DNA of 64,000 nucleotides from Thalassoglobus neptunius (GCF_007859735.1 NZ_SIHI01000003.1:62001-126000); one strand, 5' to 3'; shown: positions 36,458 through 46,253, counted from the first letter of the stretch. Translations and numbers: made by a program. Notes: a model not told the origin generated them from the letters alone.

Positions 36458-38494
36458 TTATGAGTCTGAATCGGATTCCGAGTTTTCAGCTTCAGATTCG
36501 TTTGTTCCTTCTTCGGATGATGACTCTCCAGTCGACTCGGAACTCTCACTGGCACCGGACTCATCCGCAGTGGGTTCCGTTGATGCTGGCTCCTCAGAAG
36601 AATTCCCCTCATTGGAATTCTTTGGAGACTCTTCCGGAAGATCCGGCTGAGGCGGTCTCTCCGAATCGGCACTTTCGTCCTGAGCATCCTCAGCAGGAGG
36701 GCTGTCTTTCGCCTCAGCTTCTGACTCCGAGGCCGCTTCAGGCTTAGCAGTTTCCGCTTCAGGTTTTGAAGCCTCCGGTTCGGACTTCGTCTCTTCAGGG
36801 GTTGACTCTTGAGGCGTTTCCGGTTTCGTCATTTCCGGTTCAGCGGGCGTCGTCGTTTCGGGAGCAGTTTCCGCAGCGTTACTTTCTTCGACTTCTTTCG
36901 CTTCGACGAGATCGGTTCGATTCAATTTCATACGGTCGAAGACATCTGCCCCGATCACGTAGTACCAGTCCGCGCAGCGGTGATTCAAGTCGACGACTCG
37001 TTCTTCTCCCGCTTTCAGTTTCTCTTCGTAGTCTCGAAGTGCGATCTCATAGACTTCCTGATCTTCTTCGTATCTGGCGAGTGCTGCTTTATATTCCTTC
37101 TGAGCTTTGGATGCCTCATCATTGGACTCGTTGTCATCCTCACTCTGTTCGGCGTTTGCATCGCCTTCTGCATCTGACTCGGAATCGGCGGCGGCGTCCT
37201 CAGACTTCTCCGCATCAGCCTCTTGAGCGGGAGGTTCCGGTTTGACGGGAGGAGTTGGTTTTTCACCGAGCAACGCGGGATCGAATTGTGCAGTCACGAA
37301 GAGATAGCGGCTCTTCGTCAGATCATCTGACGTCTCTTCTGTCTCGCTGCCAGCTTCTTCGTCTTCTTCCTTCTCATCCGATGACTCTTCTGAAGACTCC
37401 TCTTCATCGGACGACTCTTTGCTGTCTTCCCCTTCGCCTGCTTTCTTACCGACTTCAATATCAACATCGGTGCCGGTGAACTCTTCTCCGAATCGCAGCA
37501 CGTAGAGAACCCCATCGTTGGTCCCGACGAGCACTTCTCCCTCATTCGAAAGAATGCGTCCCTGACGTTGATCGATAAAGAAGCCTTTGTCCTGAAGGTC
37601 AAGCATATCGAAGGCTGTGATCGACACCCCTTCTTCGGCTTTCAGGTCAGCGCTGATTCCGTCCGGTTTCTTACGGACACCGACGATCGAAAGGTCATCG
37701 AGGGCCAGAAGCATCTCATTGATATTGGTTGCGTTCAGCTCTTCGGTTGCTCCGTCCAGACCTTCAAGCTGCCAGTCCGCCTCGGCTCCATCTCGATTAA
37801 GAATCAATCGATCACCTTGAACAACTACGCCACGAGCTTCATCCACCTGATAACGGTCGACAATCAACTCGTTCACGTTGTTGCGGTCGATGTCGAGGAT
37901 GTCTTTCAAGATCCAGTCCGAGAACTTCGTCGAGATCTCGAACTCACCAAGGTTGGCGGTGTAAAACCGATCTTCGCCCGCAGCTCGAACGTAGTAGGTG
38001 TTTTCCTGTCCTTCAACCGGCATCCCGACAATGAAGTCAGCGACGACTTCTTCCCCTTTGGTCAACGTGATCCGGTCACCGAAGCCTTCACTCGATGAGT
38101 CTTCCTGTTCAAGTGGATCAAGCAAGCGATAGCGTTTGTGAGCTGCCTTGGTACGTTCCACGAGAGCTTGACGCTCCACGCCAATCATGGACGCAGCAGT
38201 CGTCGAAAGCTGATCTTCTCCATCAGCCGGATAGTCGTGATGGGACGGAATCCGCCACGTTCCGTCTTTGAACTGAACGCTGAACAGATCGGTTTGACCG
38301 GTCTCCTCGTTGAACGAGGCAACTCTCAATCCGGTCACAGCATTCGGATCTGTGAATTCCGGGAAGAATTCCATTCCAACATCTGAAAACCCTTCCAGGT
38401 CTGCGGGTTTGTAGATGCGATGGGTTGCGAAACCGACGCCCAGCGACAGGAGCGCCACTCCAGCAAAGACAAGTGTTTTAACTGACTGACTCAT
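36458..38494 (-). CDS. DUF4340 domain protein with long acidic tail
   Basis: The 678-residue protein has one N-terminal membrane anchor (about 6-24, LVFAGVALLSLGVGF) and then a DUF4340 body of beta-rich repeats (DRFYTANLGEFEIS, DWYYVIGADVFDRM) on the outer side of the membrane. Two very acidic low-complexity blocks occur: an Asp/Glu/Ser stretch in the middle (about 370-415) and a tail of about 115 residues made mainly of Glu, Ser, Pro, Ala and Thr. DUF4340 proteins usually follow Gld-type ABC transporters, as here. I chose the ATG at 38494, which has GAGGG upstream. Function unknown. Confidence 0.88.
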   Translation of the reverse strand: MSQSVKTLVFAGVALLSLGVGFATHRIYKPADLEGFSDVGMEFFPEFTDPNAVTGLRVASFNEETGQTDLFSVQFKDGTWRIPSHHDYPADGEDQLSTTAASMIGVERQALVERTKAAHKRYRLLDPLEQEDSSSEGFGDRITLTKGEEVVADFIVGMPVEGQENTYYVRAAGEDRFYTANLGEFEISTKFSDWILKDILDIDRNNVNELIVDRYQVDEARGVVVQGDRLILNRDGAEADWQLEGLDGATEELNATNINEMLLALDDLSIVGVRKKPDGISADLKAEEGVSITAFDMLDLQDKGFFIDQRQGRILSNEGEVLVGTNDGVLYVLRFGEEFTGTDVDIEVGKKAGEGEDSKESSDEEESSEESSDEKEEDEEAGSETEETSDDLTKSRYLFVTAQFDPALLGEKPTPPVKPEPPAQEADAEKSEDAAADSESDAEGDANAEQSEDDNESNDEASKAQKEYKAALARYEEDQEVYEIALRDYEEKLKAGEERVVDLNHRCADWYYVIGADVFDRMKLNRTDLVEAKEVEESNAAETAPETTTPAEPEMTKPETPQESTPEETKSEPEASKPEAETAKPEAASESEAEAKDSPPAEDAQDESADSERPPQPDLPEESPKNSNEGNSSEEPASTEPTADESGASESSESTGESSSEEGTNESEAENSESDSDS

Positions 38495-38547
38495 ATGAAT
38501 AACCCTCATGGGGGCAAATAAGAAAAGGAATGATTCTGGTGTTCGAG

Positions 38548-41241
38548 TTACCGCAGGCGATCTTCTGAGATTCCCTTACGCTCTGAGAAGAGGCGGGCCA
38601 CAACAACGATGACTCCCAGAAGAATCGCTGGAATCGGCGGAATCAAGACTCCGAGCATCCAGAAGCGGCGTTCGATCTTGCGAATCTCCTGTTCGGTCTC
38701 AATCCGAACACGACGCACCCGCTCATTCTTTTCGCGTTCAATTTCTCTCTCTTTTTGAGCGAGTTTTCTATTCTCTGCTTCCTGAGCATTCCGCAGTCGC
38801 ACTTGAATTGCCCCTGCATCGACATTGCCCTTCTGCATTTCTTCCCGCAAGTTTTCGAGAACTCCATCCAATCGCTCTTTGGCTTCCTCAACAGCGGTTT
38901 CTGCTTCGTCGTTGGCTTTTTCGACTTCCTCGCTGCGTCGCTGTTCGAAGGTTCGCTTCTCTTTTTCAAGCGTGGTCAGCGTGCGATGCACCGCGCGACG
39001 TTTTCGCAATTCAATAAATCGTTCATCCCCGGCCAGATAGTCGACGCAGTTCAAGACGAACAAAACGTTGTCGATCTTGAGGTCGTACATCTGACGCTGC
39101 CAGACGTCGAACACGACATCATTGATCATGTCGATATCCGCCACGAAAATTCCATACACGCCGCTTTTCTCTTCCATCTCCGCAGGAGACTTGGCCCCTT
39201 CCGGACGAACCATGGCTGCCAGGACGTACGACTCGTCATCGGCACGATAAAAATCAGGCTGGCGAAGCTGTCGTCCCCCGAAGATTCCAGGAGCCGTGAT
39301 CTGATCCCACAGACTGACGCCGGTACTCGACTTCCGGGAACGCAGCAGTTCGATGAATTCCAGTTGGGTGTTCGGATCTCGTTCGACGAATCCGGGATAG
39401 AACACGATCATCTCCTGAAGACCTGAAGAAATCGGGTTATCAGGAATCTGTTGCGATTCCGAATTCTCTTCGGTGTCTGCGAGAAAAATGAGTTCCTTCG
39501 GGAAGACGTTCGCATATCGCGGATGCGGGTTCGTCAAATCGAACAAGCTCTCAGTCACGTCCCAACGCAGCCCCATCGCATCGAGAAGACTGGTCGCCAA
39601 TCCGTTGTCCGCTTTCGGCTCACTTTGTTGTTGCTGCATCCCGAACATTCCTCCTCCGGGACTTGGTTTGGCTTCCAGCGGAGCCCCTTGAAGACCGGGA
39701 GGGAAAAATCGTGGAATGGGATCGTCGAATACCAGAATCGGGTTTCCGGCCTTCACGTAAGTGACCAGATTGTCCATTTGAGGTTGAGTCAGCGACGACG
39801 GCAGGACCGCAATCAGGACATCAACTTCGGCTTCAATTGGGCTGTCCGGAGAAACTTCGATCACGTCGTATTGCTTCTTGAGTTCACTGACGATCTGCCA
39901 TTCCGGTTGACTTTGAAACGACTGCTGATCGAAGCCTCCAAGAACGTTCGCATCCGTTGCGAGAATTCCCACACGTCGGCGTTTTTCTGTGGTGACGGTT
40001 CCAAGAGAACGTGTCAGTTCGTATTCAATTGGCGTTCCGCGATCGAAGAACGGGATGAGGACCGTGTCGAATCCACTCGACATCACAACGCCAAGATAAA
40101 CGTCTTCGACAGAAAAACGTCCGTTGTCCTGACTTTGAATCTGTCTCGGCTCGATGCCAAGGCTCGCCGCTTCTTCAGCCGCTTCGCTATAAGGCTCGAC
40201 GTCAACAAAGCGAACTTGAATGTTCTTTCCGCCTCGTTTGTCGTATTCACGCAACTTGTCAATAAGCTCTTTGCGAACCGGAACGTATTCCTGAGGAACT
40301 TCCGGAGAGATAAACGCTTGAATCGTCACCGGACGCTCGTCGTCCAGATCTTTCAAAATGTCGAGTGATGTCGGTGAAAGCGTGTGAAGATGTTCGGATG
40401 TCGTATCAACATCCATTCCAGCCACGGCAAGTGAATAAGTCAAACTCATCAACGCGACAGCGAGACAGACCGTTCGAATCACGTATTGAGCGCCCATCTC
40501 CTTTGCATTTTTTCCGCCTGCCCAATGGCGTCGGGCGATGACAACTGAGTTGAGATACAGAAAGAATGCCGTCAGCCCCACGAAGTAAAAGATGCCGCTG
40601 TACGTCACTTTCCCCGAAGTGAATCCTTGCAGGTGACCACTTACTCCGAGCGGCTCGGTGATTCCGAGCGTGTCGTGCAGAAATGTCGAGATTCCGGGAA
40701 TCCGATCGATGAAGATCGGGATCGCACAGATCGCGGTGCCAAGAACGAAGGCGATTGTGGCACTACTCGTCAAAACAGAGGCAAACATCCCCGCAGCCAG
40801 CAACGCGCCCCCGGCCAGCCAGTAACCCAGATACGTTGTAAAGATCAGTCCCCAATCGGGGTTACCCAGAATCGACAACACGAACGCATGCGTCAGCGAG
40901 AAGAGCAACGCCACCGTGTAGACAGTCAGGACGGCGAGATACTTCCCAAGCAGAATTTCAAAGTCTGAGGCAGGGAGAGTGAACAGTAACTCGTCGGTTC
41001 CCAGCTTCTTTTCGTCGGCCCATGCGGTCATTGTGATCGCGGGGATGATGAACAGCAACAACAGCGGAAATCTCGCGCTGAGCTGATCGAGGTTGGCAAG
41101 ATTGTCAGCAAAAAAGTCTTCGTTGAACGCGAGAAACGCTCCCGCGACGACGAACACCACGATAAACAAATATCCGAGCATTCCGGAGAAGTAACTCGTT
41201 ACATTTCGCTTGAACACTGCGAGGATCACGTTGCTGCGCAT
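38548..41241 (-). CDS. ABC-2 permease fused to GldG-like auxiliary domain
   Basis: The 897-residue protein joins an ABC-2 type permease (six or so membrane segments within about 10-255, GldF-like, with WADEKKLGTDELLFTLP) to a large GldG-like domain. That part (about 275-780) has GIEPRQIQSQDNGRFSVEDVYLG and LGTVTTEKRRRVGIL and would face the periplasm. A charged coiled coil (about 755-865) and a C-terminal membrane segment (about 868-888) close it. Together with the upstream ATPase and downstream DUF4340 protein it forms a Gld-type export or surface system; in Bacteroidota GldAFG serve gliding, but homologues are also found in non-gliding bacteria. Substrate unknown. I chose ATG 41241; the frame opens 21 codons earlier. 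Confidence 0.9.
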   Translation of the reverse strand: MRSNVILAVFKRNVTSYFSGMLGYLFIVVFVVAGAFLAFNEDFFADNLANLDQLSARFPLLLLFIIPAITMTAWADEKKLGTDELLFTLPASDFEILLGKYLAVLTVYTVALLFSLTHAFVLSILGNPDWGLIFTTYLGYWLAGGALLAAGMFASVLTSSATIAFVLGTAICAIPIFIDRIPGISTFLHDTLGITEPLGVSGHLQGFTSGKVTYSGIFYFVGLTAFFLYLNSVVIARRHWAGGKNAKEMGAQYVIRTVCLAVALMSLTYSLAVAGMDVDTTSEHLHTLSPTSLDILKDLDDERPVTIQAFISPEVPQEYVPVRKELIDKLREYDKRGGKNIQVRFVDVEPYSEAAEEAASLGIEPRQIQSQDNGRFSVEDVYLGVVMSSGFDTVLIPFFDRGTPIEYELTRSLGTVTTEKRRRVGILATDANVLGGFDQQSFQSQPEWQIVSELKKQYDVIEVSPDSPIEAEVDVLIAVLPSSLTQPQMDNLVTYVKAGNPILVFDDPIPRFFPPGLQGAPLEAKPSPGGGMFGMQQQQSEPKADNGLATSLLDAMGLRWDVTESLFDLTNPHPRYANVFPKELIFLADTEENSESQQIPDNPISSGLQEMIVFYPGFVERDPNTQLEFIELLRSRKSSTGVSLWDQITAPGIFGGRQLRQPDFYRADDESYVLAAMVRPEGAKSPAEMEEKSGVYGIFVADIDMINDVVFDVWQRQMYDLKIDNVLFVLNCVDYLAGDERFIELRKRRAVHRTLTTLEKEKRTFEQRRSEEVEKANDEAETAVEEAKERLDGVLENLREEMQKGNVDAGAIQVRLRNAQEAENRKLAQKEREIEREKNERVRRVRIETEQEIRKIERRFWMLGVLIPPIPAILLGVIVVVARLFSERKGISEDRLR

Positions 41242-41340
41242 CTCGACTCTACAATCTAAGGTTTCAAACAAGGTTCGACGGGCTGCACCAGACAATAGCG
41301 CCACTCAACCCACTTGCTGTTGTGTCACAGGACCAGCGAC

Positions 41341-42072
41341 TCAAACTCCGCCGGTCAATTCTCGGAAGTGCTGTTCCATATTTCCGGACTCGCCCTTCAT
41401 CTCATCGACGGTCCCATCGAGCACAATTCTTCCACGATTGATCAGAATCACACGATCACAAACGGCCTCAACCTCAGAAAGAATATGCGTCGAGAGGAGG
41501 ATCGTTTTCGATTGTCCCAGTTCACGAATCAGATCACGAACCTGAAAAGTCTGGTTCGGATCAAGACCACTGGTCGGCTCATCAAGAATGAGAACTTCCG
41601 GATCATGCAGCAATGCGTGAGCCATTCCCACTCGCTGACGATACCCACGAGACAACTTCCCGATCTGCTTTCCCCAAACATCGCCGAGCGAACACTTCGT
41701 GGCGACGTAATCCATCCGGCTCTTGAGTGTGGACGCTTTTAATCCGCGAGCCTGACCGAGGTATTTCAGCAGCCCTTTCGGTGTCATCTCATTGTACAGC
41801 GGCCCATTTTCGGGAAGGTAGCCGATCAATTCGCTGGCCGCGATTCGATCTTCGGCGACCGCGAACCCTCCAATGCGGGCTTCTCCCTCACTCGGGGTCA
41901 GAAACCCGGTCAGGAGCTTCATCGTGGTGGATTTTCCTGCTCCGTTGGGCCCGAGGAACGCCGCGATTTCCCCCTTCGGAACAGAGAACGTCACATTCTC
42001 TGTCGCAATAAAAGGACCGTAGTATTTGCTCAGCCCCTTAGCATCAATCATCGGGTCGTTACATTCGACCAT
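41341..42072 (-). CDS. ABC transporter ATP-binding protein (GldA-like)
   Basis: The 243-residue ATPase has Walker A GPNGAGKST, Q-loop region IGYLPENGPLYNEM, signature LSRGYRQRV, Walker B VLILDEPTSGLD and switch His in LLSTHI. It powers the permease-GldG fusion encoded 100 bases downstream on the same strand; the DUF4340 gene completes the apparent three-gene operon. An AGGAG site precedes the ATG. Cytoplasmic face of the inner membrane. Confidence 0.95.
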   Translation of the reverse strand: MVECNDPMIDAKGLSKYYGPFIATENVTFSVPKGEIAAFLGPNGAGKSTTMKLLTGFLTPSEGEARIGGFAVAEDRIAASELIGYLPENGPLYNEMTPKGLLKYLGQARGLKASTLKSRMDYVATKCSLGDVWGKQIGKLSRGYRQRVGMAHALLHDPEVLILDEPTSGLDPNQTFQVRDLIRELGQSKTILLSTHILSEVEAVCDRVILINRGRIVLDGTVDEMKGESGNMEQHFRELTGGV

Positions 42073-42289
42073 ATCTTTCTCCTGTCTCCAGCCTCAGCGA
42101 TTGGGACACCATAACGTGTTGCCGCAAACAGCGGTATGCCCCCAGAGGAATTGACAATTTTTCGAAATTGCCCACAGCTGGAAGTGTTTGCGAACCTCCG
42201 CACTGAGAAGCGGATATTAATTGAGATTCGATCACAATTCGTCAAGTGACAGAATCTCGATGAGAGAAAATTCCTGGAGGTTCACCCAC

Positions 42290-43027
42290 TTACGATCCGG
42301 GAGCCCGATCGATAAATGGGGGAGGCTGCGAAGACGCGGAGAGGGCGGAATCGTGCTTCAAGATCGCTTCTGCGAGGAAGAGGTCTTCACGTGTTGTGAT
42401 TTTGAGATTCAATGGATCTCCTTCAACGACGTGAACCGTACGCCCATTTCGTTCGACCAGTTGCGCTTCATCCGTCGCGAGATTGTCCCCTCGCTTCTGG
42501 TAGGCATCGAGAAGGACCGAACTCCGAAACGTTTGTGGAGTCTGAGCCGCCCACAGATTTGAACGATCGACGGTTTCCACAATGCTACTTTCCGCAACAC
42601 GTTTCACAGTGCTGGAAATTCGAACGCCGGGAATTGCAGCGTCCTCTTCCATCGCTTTCTGAAATACCCGGTCGATCACTTCAGAATTGATCAGAGGACG
42701 GGCTGCGTCATGCACTGCGACGAAATCGGTCTCGTCGGAAACTGTCTTGAGTGCGTTCTCGACCGAGTTCATTCGCTCGGCCCCGCCAACAACAACCGAA
42801 ACCTGAAGCGTTTTCAGTTGAGCTTCGAATGTTTCGCGGAACCAGTCGAAGTCGGATTCAGAAACGACGACCACAATTTGTTGAACGTCATTCCTTGCGC
42901 GAAACGGTTCAACAGCCCTCACCCACACCGGTCGCCCATTGAGATAGATAAACGGCTTCTTTCGCCCTGCTCCACCGAATCGAGTGCTTTTCCCAGCAGC
43001 TGGAAGAATGACGGCGAACGTTGACAT
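42290..43027 (-). CDS. ispD: 2-C-methyl-D-erythritol 4-phosphate cytidylyltransferase
   Basis: The 245-residue enzyme transfers CMP from CTP to MEP in the non-mevalonate isoprenoid pathway. The nucleotide-binding start VILPAAGKSTRFGG, VAVHDAARPL, RSNLWAAQTPQTF and VVEGDPLNLKITTREDL are all present. ispF is not adjacent. I chose ATG 43027, which places the Rossmann-like strand at residue 4; the frame opens seven codons upstream. It lies about 250 bases downstream of dnaA on the same strand. Confidence 0.96.
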   Translation of the reverse strand: MSTFAVILPAAGKSTRFGGAGRKKPFIYLNGRPVWVRAVEPFRARNDVQQIVVVVSESDFDWFRETFEAQLKTLQVSVVVGGAERMNSVENALKTVSDETDFVAVHDAARPLINSEVIDRVFQKAMEEDAAIPGVRISSTVKRVAESSIVETVDRSNLWAAQTPQTFRSSVLLDAYQKRGDNLATDEAQLVERNGRTVHVVEGDPLNLKITTREDLFLAEAILKHDSALSASSQPPPFIDRAPGS

Positions 43028-43280
43028 GTTACTCACTCGCAATGACACGTATTCAAATGAATCGTTTTCAACTGTTCGCAGCCCCCATCACTCGACGCTC
43101 GCACACCACTCATCGCACGCTTTATCGCACACTGTCAAATCGACTCACCGAAACGCAAAGGCTCATTCAAAACAGCTGGAGATATTCTCAATGTTATTGT
43201 CGACTCGTCGGGGCTCATCCCTGAGGAGGAATGCTGCGGTTGCCTGTGCAAATCACTCGAGATCAGAACCGACGGATACT

Positions 43281-44765
43281 CTATCCCGCCTGGATTCGAT
43301 CTTTCAACGTATCAACGAGATCCTGCAATTGCCAAGTCTCCGAGGCAACGCGAATGACACCACTCTCTTGTAACTGATGATCGATTTTCTTCTCGGCAGA
43401 CATCACGGTGCTGTGATTTCGTCCTCCGAAATACTGGCCAATCTCACTGTACGGAGTCTGCGTCAATTTGCGTGCGAGGTACATCGCGAGCATCCGAGGC
43501 TGCGCAACGGACTGCTTTCGAGTTTTCGATTTCAGCATTCCTTCACCCACACCGAACAGACCACACACCGCGTCTTCAACATCCGCCAGACGAACGATCC
43601 GCAGACAGTCACGCTCCAGTTGACTGAGCAACTTCTTCGCGATAGTCACCGTGACCTTCTTCTTCGTCATCTGACTCCAGGTGGAAAGGATATTCACAGC
43701 CCCTTCCAACTCCCGACAACTTCCCGTCAGACGATTCGCAACGGCACCAACAACGGACTCGGAGATTTCGCAGCCTTGTCGTTTCGCATGTCGACGCACG
43801 ACTTCCTGGCGTGTTTCGAGTTGTGGACGATCGAGCCGACAGACCAACCCGGAGACAAGGCGACTCGACAATTCGTCGGGTGTTTTCGTCAGAAGCTGTG
43901 GATGCCGATTCGCGGTGACAACGACCTGCTTGCCTGCAAGTTCAAACTCTTTAATGGTGTGCAGAAACTCTTCCTGAGTCGCCTTCTTCCCATCCAGAAA
44001 ATCGACATCATCGATCAACAACACATCGACTGACCGAAACTTCTGACGAAAGCTGGGAAGCGTTTTCGCACTGTAAGCTTGCGTGAAATAGTTGATGAAC
44101 TGCTCTGCTGTCAGATTGAGAACCTGAAGATGCGGAGCTTCTCTGCGCAGTCGCAAGTAGATCGACTCGAGCAGGTGCGTCTTTCCATTTCCGACACTCG
44201 CGTACAGATACAATGGAGACACGGACCCGGGTTCTGCGACCACTTGATGGACGGCAGCCACAGCGAGTTCATTGCAAGGTCCCACAACAAAGTCAGTCAA
44301 CGAACGAGAGCGTTTTCCGATTCGACGCTTCTTCGTTGAGTTCGACTCAGAAGTGGCTCGATAGGTGCTGTACTGATTCTTCGATCCACTCGCTGCCGAT
44401 GGCTGGGCGTGGTGCGTGACCTGCACAGGCGCATCCGACGATGCTTGTTCCTGCTTTGTTGATTCCTCGGCCTGTGGCGTTTTCACAGGAACGACAGGTG
44501 GAATGTCGAAACCGACTTCGTATCGAACGGAAGCGGACGGCCCCATGACCTCAGCAGCAGCGGTACCCAGATGTGCTCCGAATTTCTTCTGGATCCACTT
44601 CACAAGATACGGACTGGCAACATAGACGACCAACTCTGCTCCCTGAACCTGCAGTCTCGTCGATGTTCCAAACCAATTCTCATAGCGCTTAGCCCCAATC
44701 TGGTCCTGGAGATGTTTCTGGATTGATTCAACTTCTTGATGAACCGACATGCGTTCGGGCGGCAT
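43281..44765 (-). CDS. dnaA: Chromosomal replication initiator DnaA
   Basis: The 494-residue protein has DnaA domain I (about 8-80, WFGTSTRLQVQGAELVV), a variable domain II, and AAA+ domain III. There the Walker A reads ASVGNGKTHLLE instead of the usual GGVGLGKTHL, and Walker B is VLLIDDVDFL. Domain IV holds the DNA-binding signature GGRNHSTVMSAEKKI. It melts the origin by binding DnaA boxes. dnaN, recF and gyrB, which flank dnaA in many bacteria, are absent, as is usual in planctomycetes. A GGAAGGG ribosome site supports the ATG. I see no cluster of DnaA boxes next to it. Confidence 0.95.
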   Translation of the reverse strand: MPPERMSVHQEVESIQKHLQDQIGAKRYENWFGTSTRLQVQGAELVVYVASPYLVKWIQKKFGAHLGTAAAEVMGPSASVRYEVGFDIPPVVPVKTPQAEESTKQEQASSDAPVQVTHHAQPSAASGSKNQYSTYRATSESNSTKKRRIGKRSRSLTDFVVGPCNELAVAAVHQVVAEPGSVSPLYLYASVGNGKTHLLESIYLRLRREAPHLQVLNLTAEQFINYFTQAYSAKTLPSFRQKFRSVDVLLIDDVDFLDGKKATQEEFLHTIKEFELAGKQVVVTANRHPQLLTKTPDELSSRLVSGLVCRLDRPQLETRQEVVRRHAKRQGCEISESVVGAVANRLTGSCRELEGAVNILSTWSQMTKKKVTVTIAKKLLSQLERDCLRIVRLADVEDAVCGLFGVGEGMLKSKTRKQSVAQPRMLAMYLARKLTQTPYSEIGQYFGGRNHSTVMSAEKKIDHQLQESGVIRVASETWQLQDLVDTLKDRIQAG

Positions 44766-45023
44766 CGTGCAACCCTTCCATGCGCGTACCTTCTACGTCA
44801 ACCGGAGGTAATAACGTGCGTTTCGAGGGATCAAAACTGCACTCCGTTGCGATTTCGCGGTGCAAGCGCGGAGAATCACGAAAGCAGAAGATTCGCGTCA
44901 CAAAATGGATGAAGAGCCCGCCGTAATGGCGGCGCTCGTGGATGGATTCACTTACTCAACACACGCGATACTACTGATCGAAATCCCGACGTCAATTGTA
45001 AAAGGAAGGTGAAGTTCCACGAA

Positions 45024-45245
45024 TTATTTTCGAAAGTGGATGGCCTGATTGAATCCGCGAAATAGTTCAAACTCATCATCAAACCCGATGCGGGTCGTGT
45101 TGAAAAAGTGTGCGAAACGCATCTTCCGCAGCTGCTGTCTCGTCGAATTCAACCACTTCCGTGATCGTCGTTGCAAACGCAAACGACCATCGTGCAAGTG
45201 ATTGCGTTCATGCTCAAGGGCTTCTTCAAATTCGTTCCAGTTCAT
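45024..45245 (-). CDS. Small basic hypothetical protein
   Basis: I do not recognise this 73-residue product: NWNEFEEALEHERNHLHDG at the front, then a basic helix (RLRLQRRSRKWLNSTRQQLRKM) and an aromatic-rich end. It is supported by one of the best ribosome sites in the window, AGAGGAG eight bases before the ATG. It lies about 260 bases upstream of dnaA on the same strand. The frame also opens 21 codons earlier, without a ribosome site. A nucleic-acid-binding role is possible from the basic helix but not shown. Confidence 0.6.
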   Translation of the reverse strand: MNWNEFEEALEHERNHLHDGRLRLQRRSRKWLNSTRQQLRKMRFAHFFNTTRIGFDDEFELFRGFNQAIHFRK

Positions 45246-45572
45246 CGATGGTACTCCTCTCAAAGTAGAAGTACCCGAAGACCTCGCACAGACAGAACGA
45301 TGAATCACAAGTTCTCCACATTCACTGAACAGCCGTCGAAAAGACTCAATCTTTCACAGAAAGAAGTACGCACAAACACGAAGATCCTGACAGCTCAACA
45401 AGATGGTTTGAGCAATTCCGGGAAAGCGCTCACCCTCACCGGAACCAACGGATGACGGAATGTGGCTGTTGACAAAACACTCAATCCGGCCACGCGATCT
45501 CACCGCGCATCCTGAAGTCAATCGACTCGGACAAGTCAGCGAAGCAACAATTGAAGGTCGCGTGAGAGTCGA
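45246..45572. other. Intergenic region, no gene seen
   Basis: A 327-base stretch between the small basic gene and the Lon-domain gene. One ttctccaca (45312-45320) and one reversed ttgtcaaca-like nonamer near 45468 differ by one base each from DnaA boxes; two scattered weak matches do not make an origin. Confidence 0.4.
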
Positions 45573-46253
45573 TTAGTTCCAGCTGAAGTCTGGCTCGTAG
45601 AGTTCGCCAGTTTCTTTGCGCTGCTCGTGCAGAATTTCCGCGAGCTTTGTCGCCCGCGTCAGTACGCATCGTTCAGCAAGCAGTTCCAGTTTCGTCTGCA
45701 GATCCAATTGAAGATGAAAGCTGAGAAGATCTGTCAGCAGCCGCAGAGTGAGGTTCTTGCCGAGTTTCGGCAGGTCTGGCTCTTCACCCGTCCGACTCTT
45801 CAAAAGTCCGGTGAATTCCTGAACGAGAAAATGGAACAACCGATTCGTGCTTTGCGATTTATTCGGTTCCCACTCGGGAAGAATTTCGACTTCCGCCTCT
45901 CGATACAGATGCGAGAGCGGGTACTCCCGTTGAATCCGTGCACGTGCCAATCCAGCGAGAACGATTCCATGGGTTCCGTTTTCGTTCCTCTTGTGTGCGA
46001 TCACTTTCCCGATGCAAACGTCACGTGCGATCGGCGGAGATCCAATCCCTCTTTCGTCGGCGGCTGAGTTTGTCAGAGTCGCCATCGTGATCAGGGAATC
46101 CGATTGCTGTGCTGCTTCAATGAGTTCACAGTATTGAGGCTCGAAGAGATGCAGCGGCTCGATGTTCCCGGGAAACAAAACATGGTCCGGGAGTGGGAAG
46201 AGTCTGACCGATCCCTCAAAGTCATCAGGAATTTCAATGTTCTCGCTTTTCAA
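45573..46253 (-). CDS. Lon protease N-terminal (substrate-binding) domain protein
   Basis: The 226-residue protein is a stand-alone LON substrate-binding (PUA-like) domain: VRLFPLPDHVLFPGNIEPLHLFEPQY at the front, GCxG-like IGKVIAHKRNENGTHGIVLAGLARARI and the closing helical part (LLTDLLSFHLQLDLQTKLELLAE). There is no ATPase or protease, so it may bind or deliver unfolded substrates; in other bacteria its role is unclear. The start is TTG at 46253, supported by AGGTGAG six bases upstream. Confidence 0.9.
   Translation of the reverse strand: MKSENIEIPDDFEGSVRLFPLPDHVLFPGNIEPLHLFEPQYCELIEAAQQSDSLITMATLTNSAADERGIGSPPIARDVCIGKVIAHKRNENGTHGIVLAGLARARIQREYPLSHLYREAEVEILPEWEPNKSQSTNRLFHFLVQEFTGLLKSRTGEEPDLPKLGKNLTLRLLTDLLSFHLQLDLQTKLELLAERCVLTRATKLAEILHEQRKETGELYEPDFSWN

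Noticed and set aside
36454-37245. Plus-strand open frames rich in Leu/Arg/Ser
   Set aside because: They are reverse readings of the acidic Glu/Ser-coding regions of the DUF4340 gene.
44766-45572. Replication origin next to dnaA
   Set aside because: Only two weak, scattered DnaA-box-like nonamers and no AT-rich unwinding element or box cluster.
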